From Pseudarthrobacter oxydans (lineage in GTDB: Bacteria > Actinomycetota > Actinomycetes > Actinomycetales > Micrococcaceae): a stretch of 64,000 bases of DNA. Where the stretch lies: assembly GCF_034258515.1 (NCBI RefSeq), contig NZ_CP139438.1:1116001-1180000 (forward strand), written 5' to 3'. Of this stretch, positions 40,015 to 49,057 are shown piece by piece. A model generated the notes under the pieces. The model worked only from the letters and a program-made list of their open reading frames with translations. It was not told the origin of the DNA and searched no databases. A program made the translations under genes and the position numbers. How positions within the stretch are numbered: the first letter of the stretch is position 1; every line of letters begins with the position of its first letter.

Positions 40015-41614
40015 GGCTCTCACGAACCCTTTCATTGAGTCTTGAATAAATGTATTGATCTGTCATGTCCGGCGTGACCTTCTCCGGCTCGCTCATGGAT
40101 GTGGACGTCATGAAGTAGATTTCGTCGCAGAGCTCCTGCAGTTCGACGAAGTCGGACGAGGCGACGATGATCGCCGCTCCTTCTTCCGCGAACCGGTGGA
40201 TGACCCGGTAGATCTCCTGGCGGGCGCGGACATCCACGCCCTGGGTCGGTTCGTCGAGAAGCAGGAGGTGCATGCCAGGCTGAAGCCATTTGGCGAAGAC
40301 GACTTTCTGCTGGTTGCCGCCGGACAATGTCTGGACGGGGCTGTCGATCGAGTTCGTCTTTACCTGCAGCGTCTCTACGAGTCCGCTGATCAGTGTCCGT
40401 GCTGCCCGGTTATCGACGAGGCCGCCCTTGCGCAGTGACTTGTAGTGGGCCAATGCGAGGTTCCGATGGATCGAGTGCTGCATCACGAGGCCCGACCGGT
40501 GCCGGTCCTCGGGAACGAGAGCTACTCCTGCGCTGAGCGCCTCCCAAGGGTGCTTGAAACGGACTGTCCGACCATTGAGCCTGATTTCCCCGGCGGTGCT
40601 GCGGCGCATGCCGCCGATCGTTTCCAACAGCTCGGTGCGGCCGGTACCGATCAGACCGGCGATGCCGATAATACGCCCCGCCTCAGCAGTGAAGCTGATG
40701 TCCGAGAAGCGGTCCCCGGTGAGTTCGGTTACCTGGAGTTTCGGCCCGCCGGAGGAGTTGGCCAGCAGCTCAGGGTGCGCGAACCGGTCAAACGCCTCCT
40801 TCGGAGGACCGGGCTCCTGGGGTTCAGCGCCCGTGATCTCGCGGACCAGCGCGCTCATCTCCAAATCGGCAACGTCGGCGGTCAGGACCTTCCTGCCGTC
40901 TCGGATGATCGTTACCCGGTCGGCCAGCTCGAAGACCTCCGTTAAGCGGTGGGTAACGTAGATGATGCCCACCCCTGACTTCTGGATGTCGCGGATGCTG
41001 TTGAACAGCAGTAGCTGGTCTGCTTTGGTCAGCGTAGAGGTGGGTTCGTCCAGGACCAGGACCCGGGCGTCCCGATGGACGGCCTTGGCGATCTCGACAA
41101 GCTGGCGGGAGGCGACCGAGAGGTTCTCGACCAATTCCCCGGGCGGCAGGTGCAAACCCAGCGAGTCGATGAGTTCCTGGGCGACGGCGTTCATCTTCTT
41201 CTTGTGCACCATCCCGAAGGCGTTGTGCAGCTCGTTGCCGAGGAAGATGTTCTGCGCCACCGAGAGGGACGGGACCAAGCTGAGCTCCTGAAAGACCGTC
41301 GCGATGTCCGATTGGACGCGTTCGCGCCCGTCCACCTCGACAAAACCTTCATCCTGAGGCTGGACGCCGTCGAGGATCTTTATCAACGTGGACTTTCCGG
41401 CCCCGTTGGGCCCCAGCAGTGCGTGGACCTCGCCGGGACGTAGATCGAAATCGACGTCCTTCAGCGCATAGACTCCGTTGAAAGCCTTGCTGACACCACG
41501 CGCCTGGAGCAGCGGCATGCTTTTGCCCTGTCCGGCGCCGCTGGCTTCCGCCGCTTCAGTCGCGGTGGTCATACCTGTGTCATCGATTGCTGTTTGCTTG
41601 CTGATGTTGGCCAT
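39989..41614 (-). CDS. Sugar ABC transporter ATP-binding protein, two-domain
   Basis: 541 residues. A first ABC domain with Walker A LLGPNGAGKST (about 63-73), signature LSVASRQLVEIAKA and Walker B VLVLDEPTSTL; a second with GLIGTGRTELLETI, LSGGNQQKVVFAKWL and LLLLDEPTQGVD. The unusual Walker A of domain two is normal for RbsA/MglA proteins. The N-terminal 35 residues are an extra hydrophilic tail. It begins one base after the stop of the upstream binding-protein gene. Confidence 0.92.
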   Translation of the reverse strand: MANISKQTAIDDTGMTTATEAAEASGAGQGKSMPLLQARGVSKAFNGVYALKDVDFDLRPGEVHALLGPNGAGKSTLIKILDGVQPQDEGFVEVDGRERVQSDIATVFQELSLVPSLSVAQNIFLGNELHNAFGMVHKKKMNAVAQELIDSLGLHLPPGELVENLSVASRQLVEIAKAVHRDARVLVLDEPTSTLTKADQLLLFNSIRDIQKSGVGIIYVTHRLTEVFELADRVTIIRDGRKVLTADVADLEMSALVREITGAEPQEPGPPKEAFDRFAHPELLANSSGGPKLQVTELTGDRFSDISFTAEAGRIIGIAGLIGTGRTELLETIGGMRRSTAGEIRLNGRTVRFKHPWEALSAGVALVPEDRHRSGLVMQHSIHRNLALAHYKSLRKGGLVDNRAARTLISGLVETLQVKTNSIDSPVQTLSGGNQQKVVFAKWLQPGMHLLLLDEPTQGVDVRARQEIYRVIHRFAEEGAAIIVASSDFVELQELCDEIYFMTSTSMSEPEKVTPDMTDQYIYSRLNERVRESHERDHQQH

Positions 41615-41615
41615 G

Positions 41616-42776
41616 TCATTTGTCTCCGCACAGTCCCGAGGTCGCGCACGCGTCGAGGACTTCCTGGGGCGGCTTGGAATGGAAGATCTCCTCGTACTTC
41701 TGCAGGAGGTTTCCCGGTGTCACTGCGACGGAGGGAAGAGCGACCCACGCCGGAACCTCGTTGCCGATCAGAGCATGCGCGGCTGCCCTGCCCTCCGCGA
41801 CTCCCTGGTTGTAGGGCTCCTGGGCGCCAATGGCTTTGATGTAGCCGCCACTGGCCATTTCGACGGCGACTTCCGTGCCGAGGTCGATCGTTGTGATCGG
41901 GACGTTGACGCCGGCGTTTCGGAGGGAGGCGACCGACTGCATGGCCGGTGAATCCCAGATGACAAATAGCCCGTTGACGTCAGGGTTTGCCGTCATGAAA
42001 TTGGCGGCCGCTGGCCCGACGGCGTTGGTGTCCGTGAAGCCGACTTCCTTGATCTTCACGTCCGGGCGGTTCTCCTTGAACCATTCCTTAACTCGCTGCG
42101 TGCGCTGGTTCGTGGTGTAGAAATCGACTGCAAAGTCGACGATGCCGGCTGTGCCGTTCTCCGGGATGAACTCCGACAGGCCGGCAGCGGCAATCTGGCC
42201 GTTGCCTTGGTTGTCCGGAGCAATCACCGCTTGGTATTCGGTGGGGTATGAGAGCCCGGAGGCAGGCATATGGATGAAGACGAGTTTGATGCCGGATTCC
42301 GCGACCTTCTTGTAGGTCTGGGCGGTGGCGACATCATCGGTGGGGATGCTGATGATCAGGTCCGGCTTCTTGGTGATCAGGTTCTCAAGGTCTGCAATCT
42401 GTTGCTGGACTTTGAACTTTGCATCCGTGACCCCGACGACCTCAACGCCGAGTTCGCCGAGCGTCTGCTGGATGCCTTCGATCGTCAGCCGGGACCAATC
42501 GATGTCCATGGTGTTCATGGAGATGCCGACGGAGAACTTGCCCTCGGCCACCTTCTTTTTGTCCTCATCGCTGAGCTTGAGGGCGTCCGCGAGGGCGGGT
42601 TCCTCCCCGTTCTTGCCCTTGCCGACGATTCCGGTGGGGGAGATCGATGCGGCGTCGACGGCAATGGAGTCCTGGGATGTTGCGCTGCTGCCGGCGTCGC
42701 TGGAACAGCCGGACAACGAGATAGCGATCGCGGTGAGCAGCCCGGCCGCTGCGGAAAGCGTCTTTCTGCGTGTCAT
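41616..42776 (-). CDS. Sugar ABC transporter substrate-binding lipoprotein (first copy)
   Basis: 386 residues. Signal peptide and lipobox LSGC at about residue 24. The mature part is a periplasmic-binding-protein type 1 fold: FSVGISMNTMDIDWSRL, DLIISIPTDD, NQGNGQIAAAGLSEFIP, PDVNGLFVIWDSPAM, VPITTIDLGTEVAVEMASGG. It directly precedes the ATPase gene and is a paralogue of the protein at 43873-45033, sharing the domain layout and many of these motifs. A pair of hairpins lies upstream, before the hydrolase gene end. Confidence 0.9.
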   Translation of the reverse strand: MTRRKTLSAAAGLLTAIAISLSGCSSDAGSSATSQDSIAVDAASISPTGIVGKGKNGEEPALADALKLSDEDKKKVAEGKFSVGISMNTMDIDWSRLTIEGIQQTLGELGVEVVGVTDAKFKVQQQIADLENLITKKPDLIISIPTDDVATAQTYKKVAESGIKLVFIHMPASGLSYPTEYQAVIAPDNQGNGQIAAAGLSEFIPENGTAGIVDFAVDFYTTNQRTQRVKEWFKENRPDVKIKEVGFTDTNAVGPAAANFMTANPDVNGLFVIWDSPAMQSVASLRNAGVNVPITTIDLGTEVAVEMASGGYIKAIGAQEPYNQGVAEGRAAAHALIGNEVPAWVALPSVAVTPGNLLQKYEEIFHSKPPQEVLDACATSGLCGDK

Positions 42777-42872
42777 GACAGTGGTCCTTCTGATGGCCAG
42801 GGAAGCCGGCGGGCGGACTTCACCTGAGGGAATGAAAAGTGAGTAAGGGGAGTGATGCCGTCGGTTTGTCGG

Positions 42873-42930
42873 ACATCCCCGATCGGATGCGGGGATGTGC
42901 GCGGGACAGCCGGGCGGCCGCCCCGCGCAC
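42873..42930 (-). terminator. Two adjoining hairpins after the alpha/beta hydrolase gene
   Basis: ACATCCCCG (42873-42881) pairs with CGGGGATGT (42890-42898), and GTGCGCGGG (42897-42905) with CCCGCGCAC (42922-42930); they overlap by two bases. They lie just past the hydrolase stop at 42942 and could end part of the transcripts or stabilise mRNA between the two halves of the cluster. Confidence 0.55.
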
Positions 42931-42941
42931 GTGTGTTGCTC

Positions 42942-43823
42942 TTATTCCTTGAAGAACTGCAGGTACGCCTCTGCGAGAGCCTCTGGATCCTCTTCCGCCA
43001 ACTGGTGGCCCCAAGGCAGGATGACGCCCCGCACATCCTCAGCAACTTCGCGCATCTGCCGCTCGTTGTCCGCCCCGATGAAGTACTCGCTTCCCACGGC
43101 CAGGACGGGCATGGTGAGCTTGGTCTTTGCCGCCTCACGGTTCTGCTCGGCATCCTCGAGGGTGGCCCGGTAGATGGCGAACATACTCCGGAGGCCGCCG
43201 GGCGAGGAGTAGCAGCGGACGTACTCGTCCAGTGCGTCAGGGGTGATCGCCTGTGGGTTGTGCGTCTCGTGCTTGATGAAGTAGTTGAAGTACTCCCGCT
43301 CCTTACCGGTGATCAGCAACTCGGGGAAGTCCGGCACGTTGTAGAAGTTGATGTGCCAGAGCCACACGTAGGTGCTGACGTTCTCCTTTGTCAGGAATGA
43401 GTAGTCCTCAAGTCCGAAACCGGGGAGGATCATCTCCTGGTAGACGAGTTTCTTCACCCGCTCGGGGTACTGGGCGGCGACCTGGTAGGCCGTGGAGGCT
43501 CCCCAGTCTTCCCCGACGAGGTAGAAGGTCTCGTAGCCCAGGTGCGTGGCCAGCTGGGCAATGTCTTCGGCCATGTTTTTCATGTCGAAGCCGCTCTGGG
43601 GGTGTTCTGAATCGCCCAGACCTCGGAGATCGGGTGCAATGACGGTGTAGTAGGGGGTCAGCAGCGGGATGACGCGGCGCCAGTGGTAGGAGGTTTTCGG
43701 CACGCCGTGCAGCAGGAAGAGGGGTTCACCTTCGCCGGCGATGGAGTAGTGGAGCCTGACTCCGTTGACGAATGCTCGTCCGTGCTTGGCCGGTACGCCG
43801 TTGTGGTCCTGAATGATGTCCAT
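42942..43823 (-). CDS. Alpha/beta hydrolase, epoxide hydrolase/haloalkane dehalogenase type
   Basis: 293 residues. Oxyanion stretch LHGVPKTSYHWR, nucleophile Asp in LVGEDWGASTAY (about 112), and the charge-relay His in LPWGHQLAEEDPEAL near 276. The Asp nucleophile places it with epoxide hydrolases, fluoroacetate and haloalkane dehalogenases. A cap domain lies between about 130 and 220 (YVWLWHINFYNVPDFPELLI). It is embedded in a sugar-transport operon, which is unusual; the substrate may be an ester or ether of the transported compound. Confidence 0.85.
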   Translation of the reverse strand: MDIIQDHNGVPAKHGRAFVNGVRLHYSIAGEGEPLFLLHGVPKTSYHWRRVIPLLTPYYTVIAPDLRGLGDSEHPQSGFDMKNMAEDIAQLATHLGYETFYLVGEDWGASTAYQVAAQYPERVKKLVYQEMILPGFGLEDYSFLTKENVSTYVWLWHINFYNVPDFPELLITGKEREYFNYFIKHETHNPQAITPDALDEYVRCYSSPGGLRSMFAIYRATLEDAEQNREAAKTKLTMPVLAVGSEYFIGADNERQMREVAEDVRGVILPWGHQLAEEDPEALAEAYLQFFKE

Positions 43824-43872
43824 GATTTACAGCTCCTTGTTCTATTGGTACTTGTGGGTTTGGTAGGAGGGC

Positions 43873-45033
43873 TTACGCGCAGCCGTCGGTCGACTTGCAG
43901 GCCTCAATGAGCTGGCTGGGGGGATCCTGGTGGTAGACCTGCTTCCACGCGTCGAGGACGTTGTTCTGCAGAACCGGCACGGCCGGGAAAGCGAGCCAGT
44001 TGGGAGCGGTGCCACCCAACAGGACCTTGACGGCCATGTCGGCCTCGGCAAGGCCTTGGTCGTAGGGGACCTGGGCACCGAGAGCCTTGATGTTTCCTCC
44101 GGTAGCGAGGTCGGCCGCCACATCCGAGGCGATGTTGACCGCGGTGATTGGCATCGTCTTGCCTTGGGCCCGCAGCGCCTGATCAATTCCCACAGCCGGG
44201 ACTTCCCACTCGGTGAACATTCCCTGGACATCGGGGTTCGCCGTGAGGAAATTGCCGGCATCCTTGCCGGAGTTGGCCGGATCCAGGAACTCGGCAACCT
44301 TGATCTTGATGTCGGGGCGGTTCTCCTTCATCCAGTCGACGAAGCCCTTCATGCGTTCCTTCGTCACGAAGAAGTCGACACCGAAGTCGAGGACGCCCAC
44401 CGTACCGCCCTCGGGTATGTACTTGGCCAGCGCCTCAGCGCAGACGGCGCCGTTGCCCTGGTTGTCCGAAGAGACCATGCCCTGGTAGTCCTTGGGGTAC
44501 TCCAGCCCCGAGGGCACGTTATCCATCATGATGAGTTTGATGCCGGCGGCACCTATCTTGCGGTACGCCTCGGCCGTCGCTGTGTCGTCCACTGGGATGC
44601 TGATGATCGCGTCCGGCTTCAGTTGGATCATGTTCTCGATGCTGGACACTTGCTTTTGGACGTCGAAGTTGGGATCGGCCACCCCTATGACCTCGGCGTC
44701 GTATTTCTTAAGCCGCTCGGTGATGCCCCGGACCTGCTCGGTGGACCACTCGATGTTCATGGTCTGCATGACGATGCCGACCCGGAACTTCTTCTGCTTG
44801 GCTTGGTTGACTTCTCCCTCGGTGAGCTTGATGTCGTCGAGGGTCCCTGACTTCACGCCCTTCGGACCGAGGCCGACGATGTCCTCAGGCACCAGGTCTG
44901 CTGCCTTTACCTGGGCCAGCGGATTCTCAGCGCCACCGGGTGCTCCCCCCGTGTCCGAGGCGCACCCCGCCAGCAGCGAAGCCATTGTGGCCAGGGCAAG
45001 GGCCCCGGCGGTTACTGACTTTCTCATTCTCAT
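43873..45033 (-). CDS. Sugar ABC transporter substrate-binding lipoprotein (second copy)
   Basis: 386 residues from ATG at 45033 (GAAGGG upstream), chosen over an earlier in-frame ATG because it gives MRMRKSVTAGALALATMASL followed by LAGC, a clean lipoprotein signal. Binding-protein fold with FRVGIVMQTMNIEWSTEQV, DAIISIPVDD, SSDNQGNGAVCAEALAKYIP and MPITAVNIASDVAADLATGG. It parallels the protein at 41616-42776 strongly enough to be a duplicate with diverged ligand contacts. It comes second in the operon after the 162-residue unknown protein. Confidence 0.9.
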   Translation of the reverse strand: MRMRKSVTAGALALATMASLLAGCASDTGGAPGGAENPLAQVKAADLVPEDIVGLGPKGVKSGTLDDIKLTEGEVNQAKQKKFRVGIVMQTMNIEWSTEQVRGITERLKKYDAEVIGVADPNFDVQKQVSSIENMIQLKPDAIISIPVDDTATAEAYRKIGAAGIKLIMMDNVPSGLEYPKDYQGMVSSDNQGNGAVCAEALAKYIPEGGTVGVLDFGVDFFVTKERMKGFVDWMKENRPDIKIKVAEFLDPANSGKDAGNFLTANPDVQGMFTEWEVPAVGIDQALRAQGKTMPITAVNIASDVAADLATGGNIKALGAQVPYDQGLAEADMAVKVLLGGTAPNWLAFPAVPVLQNNVLDAWKQVYHQDPPSQLIEACKSTDGCA

Positions 45034-45140
45034 TTTCCCTTCAGTTGATGGACGGTGACCCCGATTGGTGCCCTTTTTGGGCATGACATTTCACGGTGTG
45101 TTGGGTTGTTGCTGCTATTGGGTAACTGAGGAGCGACGGC

Positions 45141-45629
45141 TCAGGCGAGGGCGGTCGCCAGAGCAGGGGGCAGCGGGGACAGGACGAGCCCTCCCGCGGC
45201 CGATGCTGCGCGGATGGCGGCTGCCTTGTCGGAGGCATTCAAGAACATTTCCGCGTGGGGCCTGTCCAAGAAGAGGCCCACGGAGCAGGGTCCGTAGTGG
45301 GCCTGAACCCACCGGACGGTCTGGCCCGCCATTTCCCCCAGGTCCCCCCGCGGCTCAACGGCGCCGCTGTCCACGGTCGTCACCGACACGGGCGTGCCCG
45401 AAGAGTCAACAGAGACGACCAGGCTTGCCCACAGGACGCCAGCTTCGAAGACGCCGACGACAGCCGTGGAGTGTTGGGGGATGAAGACCTGGATGCCGAG
45501 CGCGACGTCCTCGCCCGTGCAACCCGTCTCTCTGAGGAGTTTTTCGACGTGCGCCCAATGCTCTGCGCCCAGGTTGTGTAGTTCGACGTCGGGGCGGAGC
45601 GCGAGGACCTGCAGGATGTTTTCACCCAT
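45141..45629 (-). CDS. Unknown 162-residue protein, first gene of the sugar operon
   Basis: Starts at ATG 45629 with GAAGGAG upstream. [28 protein letters not shown] opens the protein; a Val/Ser-rich middle ([31 protein letters not shown]) suggests beta strands, and the end [21 protein letters not shown] suggests a helix-strand unit. No signal peptide, metal motif or known family is visible. Its place directly behind two LacI operators as first gene of the operon implies a role in control or early handling of the sugar. Confidence 0.7.
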   Translation of the reverse strand: MGENILQVLALRPDVELHNLGAEHWAHVEKLLRETGCTGEDVALGIQVFIPQHSTAVVGVFEAGVLWASLVVSVDSSGTPVSVTTVDSGAVEPRGDLGEMAGQTVRWVQAHYGPCSVGLFLDRPHAEMFLNASDKAAAIRAASAAGGLVLSPLPPALATALA

Positions 45630-45661
45630 TTTGCGCTCCTTCCTCTTCGTCGAGTCTGATC

Positions 45662-45702
45662 ACCGTGATCGTTTACGGTCTAACCATCGTGAACGTTTAC
45701 GG
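45662..45702. promoter_or_regulatory. Two LacI-family operators in tandem
   Basis: ACCGTGATCGTTTACGGT (45662-45679) and ATCGTGAACGTTTACGGA (45686-45703, the last base just beyond) are imperfect 18-base palindromes with the shared half-site GTTTACGG and CG at the centre, as in LacI/PurR-family sites. Centres are 24 bases apart. They lie between the LacI gene and the first gene of the operon. Confidence 0.7.
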
Positions 45703-45750
45703 AGAACGTGTCAAGAGTCACAGGAGAAAGATCTTCAAAAGTTTCAGAAG

Positions 45751-46821
45751 CTAGCTGGGCCGGCTGATGGCAGGGGCGGAGCTCATGCGGACAACCAGCG
45801 TGGGCGGGCTGGGGGTACGGTCGACCTCGCGGCCGTCGATTGCGCCCAGGAGAACCTCGATGCTGGCATCCGCGAGGGAGGTGAAATCCTGTCGGACTGT
45901 TGTGAGTGGAGGCAGGAAGTAGTCCGATCCCTCGATGTCGTCGAAACCGACGATGCTGACGTCCTCCGGGACGCGCACACCTTTTTCAGCAAAGGCCCGG
46001 ATGACGCCCAAAGCAGTGTGATCGCTGGCGGCGACAATAGCTTGGGGAATGTTGCCCTCCTCAACCAGTCGCAAGCCTGTCTCGTAGGCCCATTTCGGGC
46101 TCCAGTCGCCCTCCAGGCAGAGTCCGGGGAGCAGGCCCGCATCTCGCAGAGCCGCCTCCCACCCCCGCTTGCGGACCCGCCCATCAAACCAGTCCATGGA
46201 GCCTGCCAGATGGGCGATGTCGGTGTGACCCAGTTCGATAAGATGTTCGGTCGCCAGGCGCGCCCCCAGCTCCTGGTTTTCGGAGTATGTGAAGACGTTT
46301 GGTGTCGATGAGGCCCCCGCGGCGATCATCTCGACTGGAACCCGGACCGAGGCGCTCCAGACTGCCGAGGCCATTGACACCATCGGCGCGATAACGATGA
46401 TTCCGTCCACGCCGATGTCGTCCAGGGTGTCCAGAGCCTTCTGCACGGAGTCCTCGTAAGGCACCTCGACTGTCACGACGGTGGTGGAGTAGCCCTTCTT
46501 CCGGGCGGTGTTTTCGAGGGCCATCAGCGTGCCCACCGGTCCGAAGCGCGGCGAGCCGTCAGTGAGAATCCCAATGGACGTCGATCGGCTGGTCACCAAG
46601 GTGGTGGCTGCGCGGTTGCGGCGATACCCGATGTCCTTAATGATTTGCAGTACCCGTTCACGGGTTGCAGCATTGACATCCGGAGCACTGTTAAGGACCC
46701 GCGATACGGTCCCGTAGGAGACGCCGGCGATGCGCGCAACATCGGTAATGTTCGGCTTGCGGGGCGAAGATGACCTGGGCGGTCTTGCCTCGGCGTCTTG
46801 TTGCCCCACTACTCCTGCCAC
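45751..46821 (-). CDS. LacI-family transcriptional regulator
   Basis: 356 residues from GTG at 46821 (GGAGAGGG upstream). After a short hydrophilic tail, the helix-turn-helix ITDVARIAGVSYGTVSRVLNSAPDVNAATRERV and hinge region (about 22-80) are typical, followed by a periplasmic-binding-protein-like sensor (about 85-350) with GILTDGSPRF, DGIIVIAPMVS, HTDIAHLAGSMDW and SIVGFDDIEGSDYFLPPLTTVRQ. It precedes the ABC sugar cluster on the same strand and very probably represses it through the operators at 45662-45702. Confidence 0.92.
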   Translation of the reverse strand: MAGVVGQQDAEARPPRSSSPRKPNITDVARIAGVSYGTVSRVLNSAPDVNAATRERVLQIIKDIGYRRNRAATTLVTSRSTSIGILTDGSPRFGPVGTLMALENTARKKGYSTTVVTVEVPYEDSVQKALDTLDDIGVDGIIVIAPMVSMASAVWSASVRVPVEMIAAGASSTPNVFTYSENQELGARLATEHLIELGHTDIAHLAGSMDWFDGRVRKRGWEAALRDAGLLPGLCLEGDWSPKWAYETGLRLVEEGNIPQAIVAASDHTALGVIRAFAEKGVRVPEDVSIVGFDDIEGSDYFLPPLTTVRQDFTSLADASIEVLLGAIDGREVDRTPSPPTLVVRMSSAPAISRPS

Positions 46822-47138
46822 GGACCCTCTCCTCTCTGCCCATCGATCCTCAAGGGGAAGGCTGGCTGCGTGGTCAAGCCTACAGACTCACGAAGTGCAA
46901 GCTGCGACTATTTGGCACACGAACCACGGAATGTGCACAAATACCAAGCGGTAAAAGGGAAGCCGATCCTCAGCAGGAGCCTGCCTGTGGGGACGAACAG
47001 CCTGGCCCATTTTTGGCGGGCTGACCCTCGAAGGGTTCAAGTCCGGGCTTCGAGGGCTCCATCATGCGTTTGACAGGCTTGTTTCGACAAGAGCGGGGTT
47101 GCTGACTGTGCGCCCGGGACCTCCGTACACTGGGGGTC
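46822..47138. other. 317-base intergenic region with one hairpin
   Basis: Divergent gap between the LacI and VOC genes. CCCTCGAAG (47025-47033) pairs with CTTCGAGGG (47048-47056). The loop contains GGTTCAAGTCC, which looks like a tRNA T-loop, but the arms and the rest do not fit a tRNA. No coding frame is convincing. Confidence 0.45.
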
Positions 47139-47516
47139 ATGGTCTCCCGTATCAGCGAACTGGTCCTCAACTGCGCCAATCCGGAACTCCTGGCAGGGTT
47201 CTGGAACGATGTCCTCGGCTATGTCGAGCTCGGCCGGGAGGACGGTGCCATCGAGATCGGCCCGCCGGACGCCGGGTTCGGCGGCCTGCAGCCCACCATC
47301 ATCCTGAGCCCGAGCAGCAATCCGCGGACCGGTCGCCTCCCCCTGCACATCGACGTCAACCCCGTCGACCGGGACCAGGACGCCGAGCTGGAACGCCTGC
47401 TTGCCCTCGGGGCCCGCCCGGCCGACGTCGGGCAGGCAGGCGACGAGCCGTGGCACGTCCTGGCCGACCCTGAAGGCAACGAGTTCTGCCTCCTGCGCAA
47501 GCGGCTTGATGCCTGA
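47139..47516 (+). CDS. VOC-family (glyoxalase/bleomycin-resistance-like) protein
   Basis: 125 residues. ISELVLNCANPELLAGFWNDVLGY opens the first beta-alpha-beta-beta-beta unit, and LHIDVNPVDRDQDAELERLLALGA plus WHVLADPEGNEFCLLR form the second. His in LHIDV and Glu in GNEFCLL are in metal-ligand positions. This branch (glyoxalase_6-like) is of unknown substrate. It stands alone, divergent from the LacI gene. Confidence 0.85.
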   Translation: MVSRISELVLNCANPELLAGFWNDVLGYVELGREDGAIEIGPPDAGFGGLQPTIILSPSSNPRTGRLPLHIDVNPVDRDQDAELERLLALGARPADVGQAGDEPWHVLADPEGNEFCLLRKRLDA

Positions 47517-47562
47517 TCCGGCCCGGAGCTAGACCGGCAACCCTTCAGCAGTTTGAGCCGGG

Positions 47563-48309
47563 TCAGGCTCCGAGCCGGTCCGCCAGCTCCGGAATGCTCG
47601 ACGCCGAAAGGTCCCAGTCGCTCTCCGGCGTCAGATCCGCAGCCTGGCCGGGGCCGTGTTCGGTGGGGCGGGCGATGAACGCAGTCGCCAGACCGGCCTC
47701 CCGGGCAGCACGCAGGTCGTTGTTGTGGGCGGCCACGAGCATCACGGCACCCGGTCTGAGGTCCAGGAACTCCGCAGTCCGAAGGTAGGCCGCGGGCAGC
47801 GGCTTGTAGGTGCGCGTCATGTCCGAGCCGATGATCACGTCCCACGGAAGGCCGGCGTTTCTGGCCATGTGCAGTAACAGCGAGGTGTTGCCATTGGAGA
47901 GGGGACCCACGATGTAGCTGCGGCGCACGGCGGCCAGGCCTTCCACGCTGTCCGGCCATGGGGGCAGACGGTGCCAAGACGTGTTCAACTCCTCCAGGGT
48001 TCCTGCGTCCAGCCGGTCCGGATCGAAGCCGTGATGGCGGAGCACCTGGTCCAGGTTTTCGCGGTGGAGTGTGTCCAGGGTGGCGAATTCGCGGGATCCG
48101 GTGCGGATCGCCTCCATTGCCGGCTGGTAGAGGGCGCGCCAGTCATCGGCGAACGCCTCGGCGTCGAGATCCTGTCCATGTGCCGCGGCGAAGGCGGCCG
48201 CTTGCCGGGCGACGCCGGTGCGCCAGTCCACCACCGTGCCGAAGGTGTCGAAGAGGACGGCGCGCACCCCGCACCCGGTTGACGGTGAACGGTATGGCTG
48301 GAACGTCAT
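47563..48309 (-). CDS. Haloacid dehalogenase type II family protein
   Basis: 248 residues from ATG at 48309 (GGAGAGAGG upstream). Motif I AVLFDTFGTVVDWRTGV has the nucleophilic Asp and the DxFGTxxDW form of L-2-haloacid dehalogenases rather than the DxD of phosphatases. Then GPLSNGNTSLLLHMARNAGLPW (motif II Ser/Asn), YKPLPAAYLRTAEF (Lys) and VMLVAAHNNDLRAAREAG (Asp). It probably hydrolyses a 2-haloacid or similar compound. Divergent from the flavin reductase gene, only 44 bases apart. Confidence 0.85.
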   Translation of the reverse strand: MTFQPYRSPSTGCGVRAVLFDTFGTVVDWRTGVARQAAAFAAAHGQDLDAEAFADDWRALYQPAMEAIRTGSREFATLDTLHRENLDQVLRHHGFDPDRLDAGTLEELNTSWHRLPPWPDSVEGLAAVRRSYIVGPLSNGNTSLLLHMARNAGLPWDVIIGSDMTRTYKPLPAAYLRTAEFLDLRPGAVMLVAAHNNDLRAAREAGLATAFIARPTEHGPGQAADLTPESDWDLSASSIPELADRLGA

Positions 48310-48353
48310 ATCCTCTCTCCTTCCCAAACTTCCCTGACCGCTAGTCTGGCAGT

Positions 48354-48974
48354 ATGCGCACTGATTTCGATCCCGCAACCATGTCCGCCGGTGATTTCTA
48401 CCGGCTGCTCACCGCGGTGGTGGTGCCCCGGCCCATCGCCTGGGTATCGAGCGTCTCGCCGGAGGGCGTTGACAACCTGGCCCCGCACTCGTTCTTCACC
48501 GTGGCGTCCACGAATCCGCCCATCGTGCAGTTCACCTCGGTGGGGGAGAAGGATTCGCTCCGCAACATCACCGAGTCCAAAGAATTCGTGGTGAACCTCG
48601 CCCCGGCAGCGCTGCTGGAGGAGGTCAACGCCACCGGCACCAATTTTCCGCCCGATGTCAGTGAGTTCGACGCCGCCGGCCTCACCCGGGAGCCGAGCCT
48701 CACCGTGGCTGCGCCGCGGGTCAAGGAATCGCTGGCGGTGCTCGAATGCCGCCTCCATTCCGTCCTGCCGATGGGGGATTCCACGCTTGTTTTCGGCGAA
48801 GTGACGCACGCAGCGGTGAGTGACGAGGTGCTGGACGGCAGCCACCCTCGGATTGACCTGCTGGAGCCGCTGTCCCGGCTGGGGCTGGACGAGTGGGGCA
48901 CGCAGAGTACCGTCCAGGAACTCAAACGGATCCGGCTCAAGGACTGGCCGGGGCCGTTCCGCCCGAAGGCCTGA
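48354..48974 (+). CDS. Flavin reductase-family FMN-binding protein
   Basis: 206 residues. VVPRPIAWVSSVSPEGVDNLAPHSFFTVASTNPP is the FMN-binding split-barrel start, KDSLRNITESKEFVVNL follows, and the C-terminal part resembles the longer DIM6/NTAB group. Members reduce flavin for monooxygenases or bind FMN for unknown reactions. No partner oxygenase is next to it. Confidence 0.85.
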   Translation: MRTDFDPATMSAGDFYRLLTAVVVPRPIAWVSSVSPEGVDNLAPHSFFTVASTNPPIVQFTSVGEKDSLRNITESKEFVVNLAPAALLEEVNATGTNFPPDVSEFDAAGLTREPSLTVAAPRVKESLAVLECRLHSVLPMGDSTLVFGEVTHAAVSDEVLDGSHPRIDLLEPLSRLGLDEWGTQSTVQELKRIRLKDWPGPFRPKA

Positions 48975-49057
48975 GACCCGCCGAACAAAGGTGTGCGCGG
49001 GCGATTCTCCCGTGCGGCAGCTAGAGACCCTACCGCCCAATGAGGAGCATTTCGGCC

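Noticed and set aside
47025..47056. tRNA-like T-loop (GGTTCAAGTCC)
   Set aside because: The T-stem does not pair and no acceptor or anticodon arms fit; it is the loop of a simple 9-bp hairpin.
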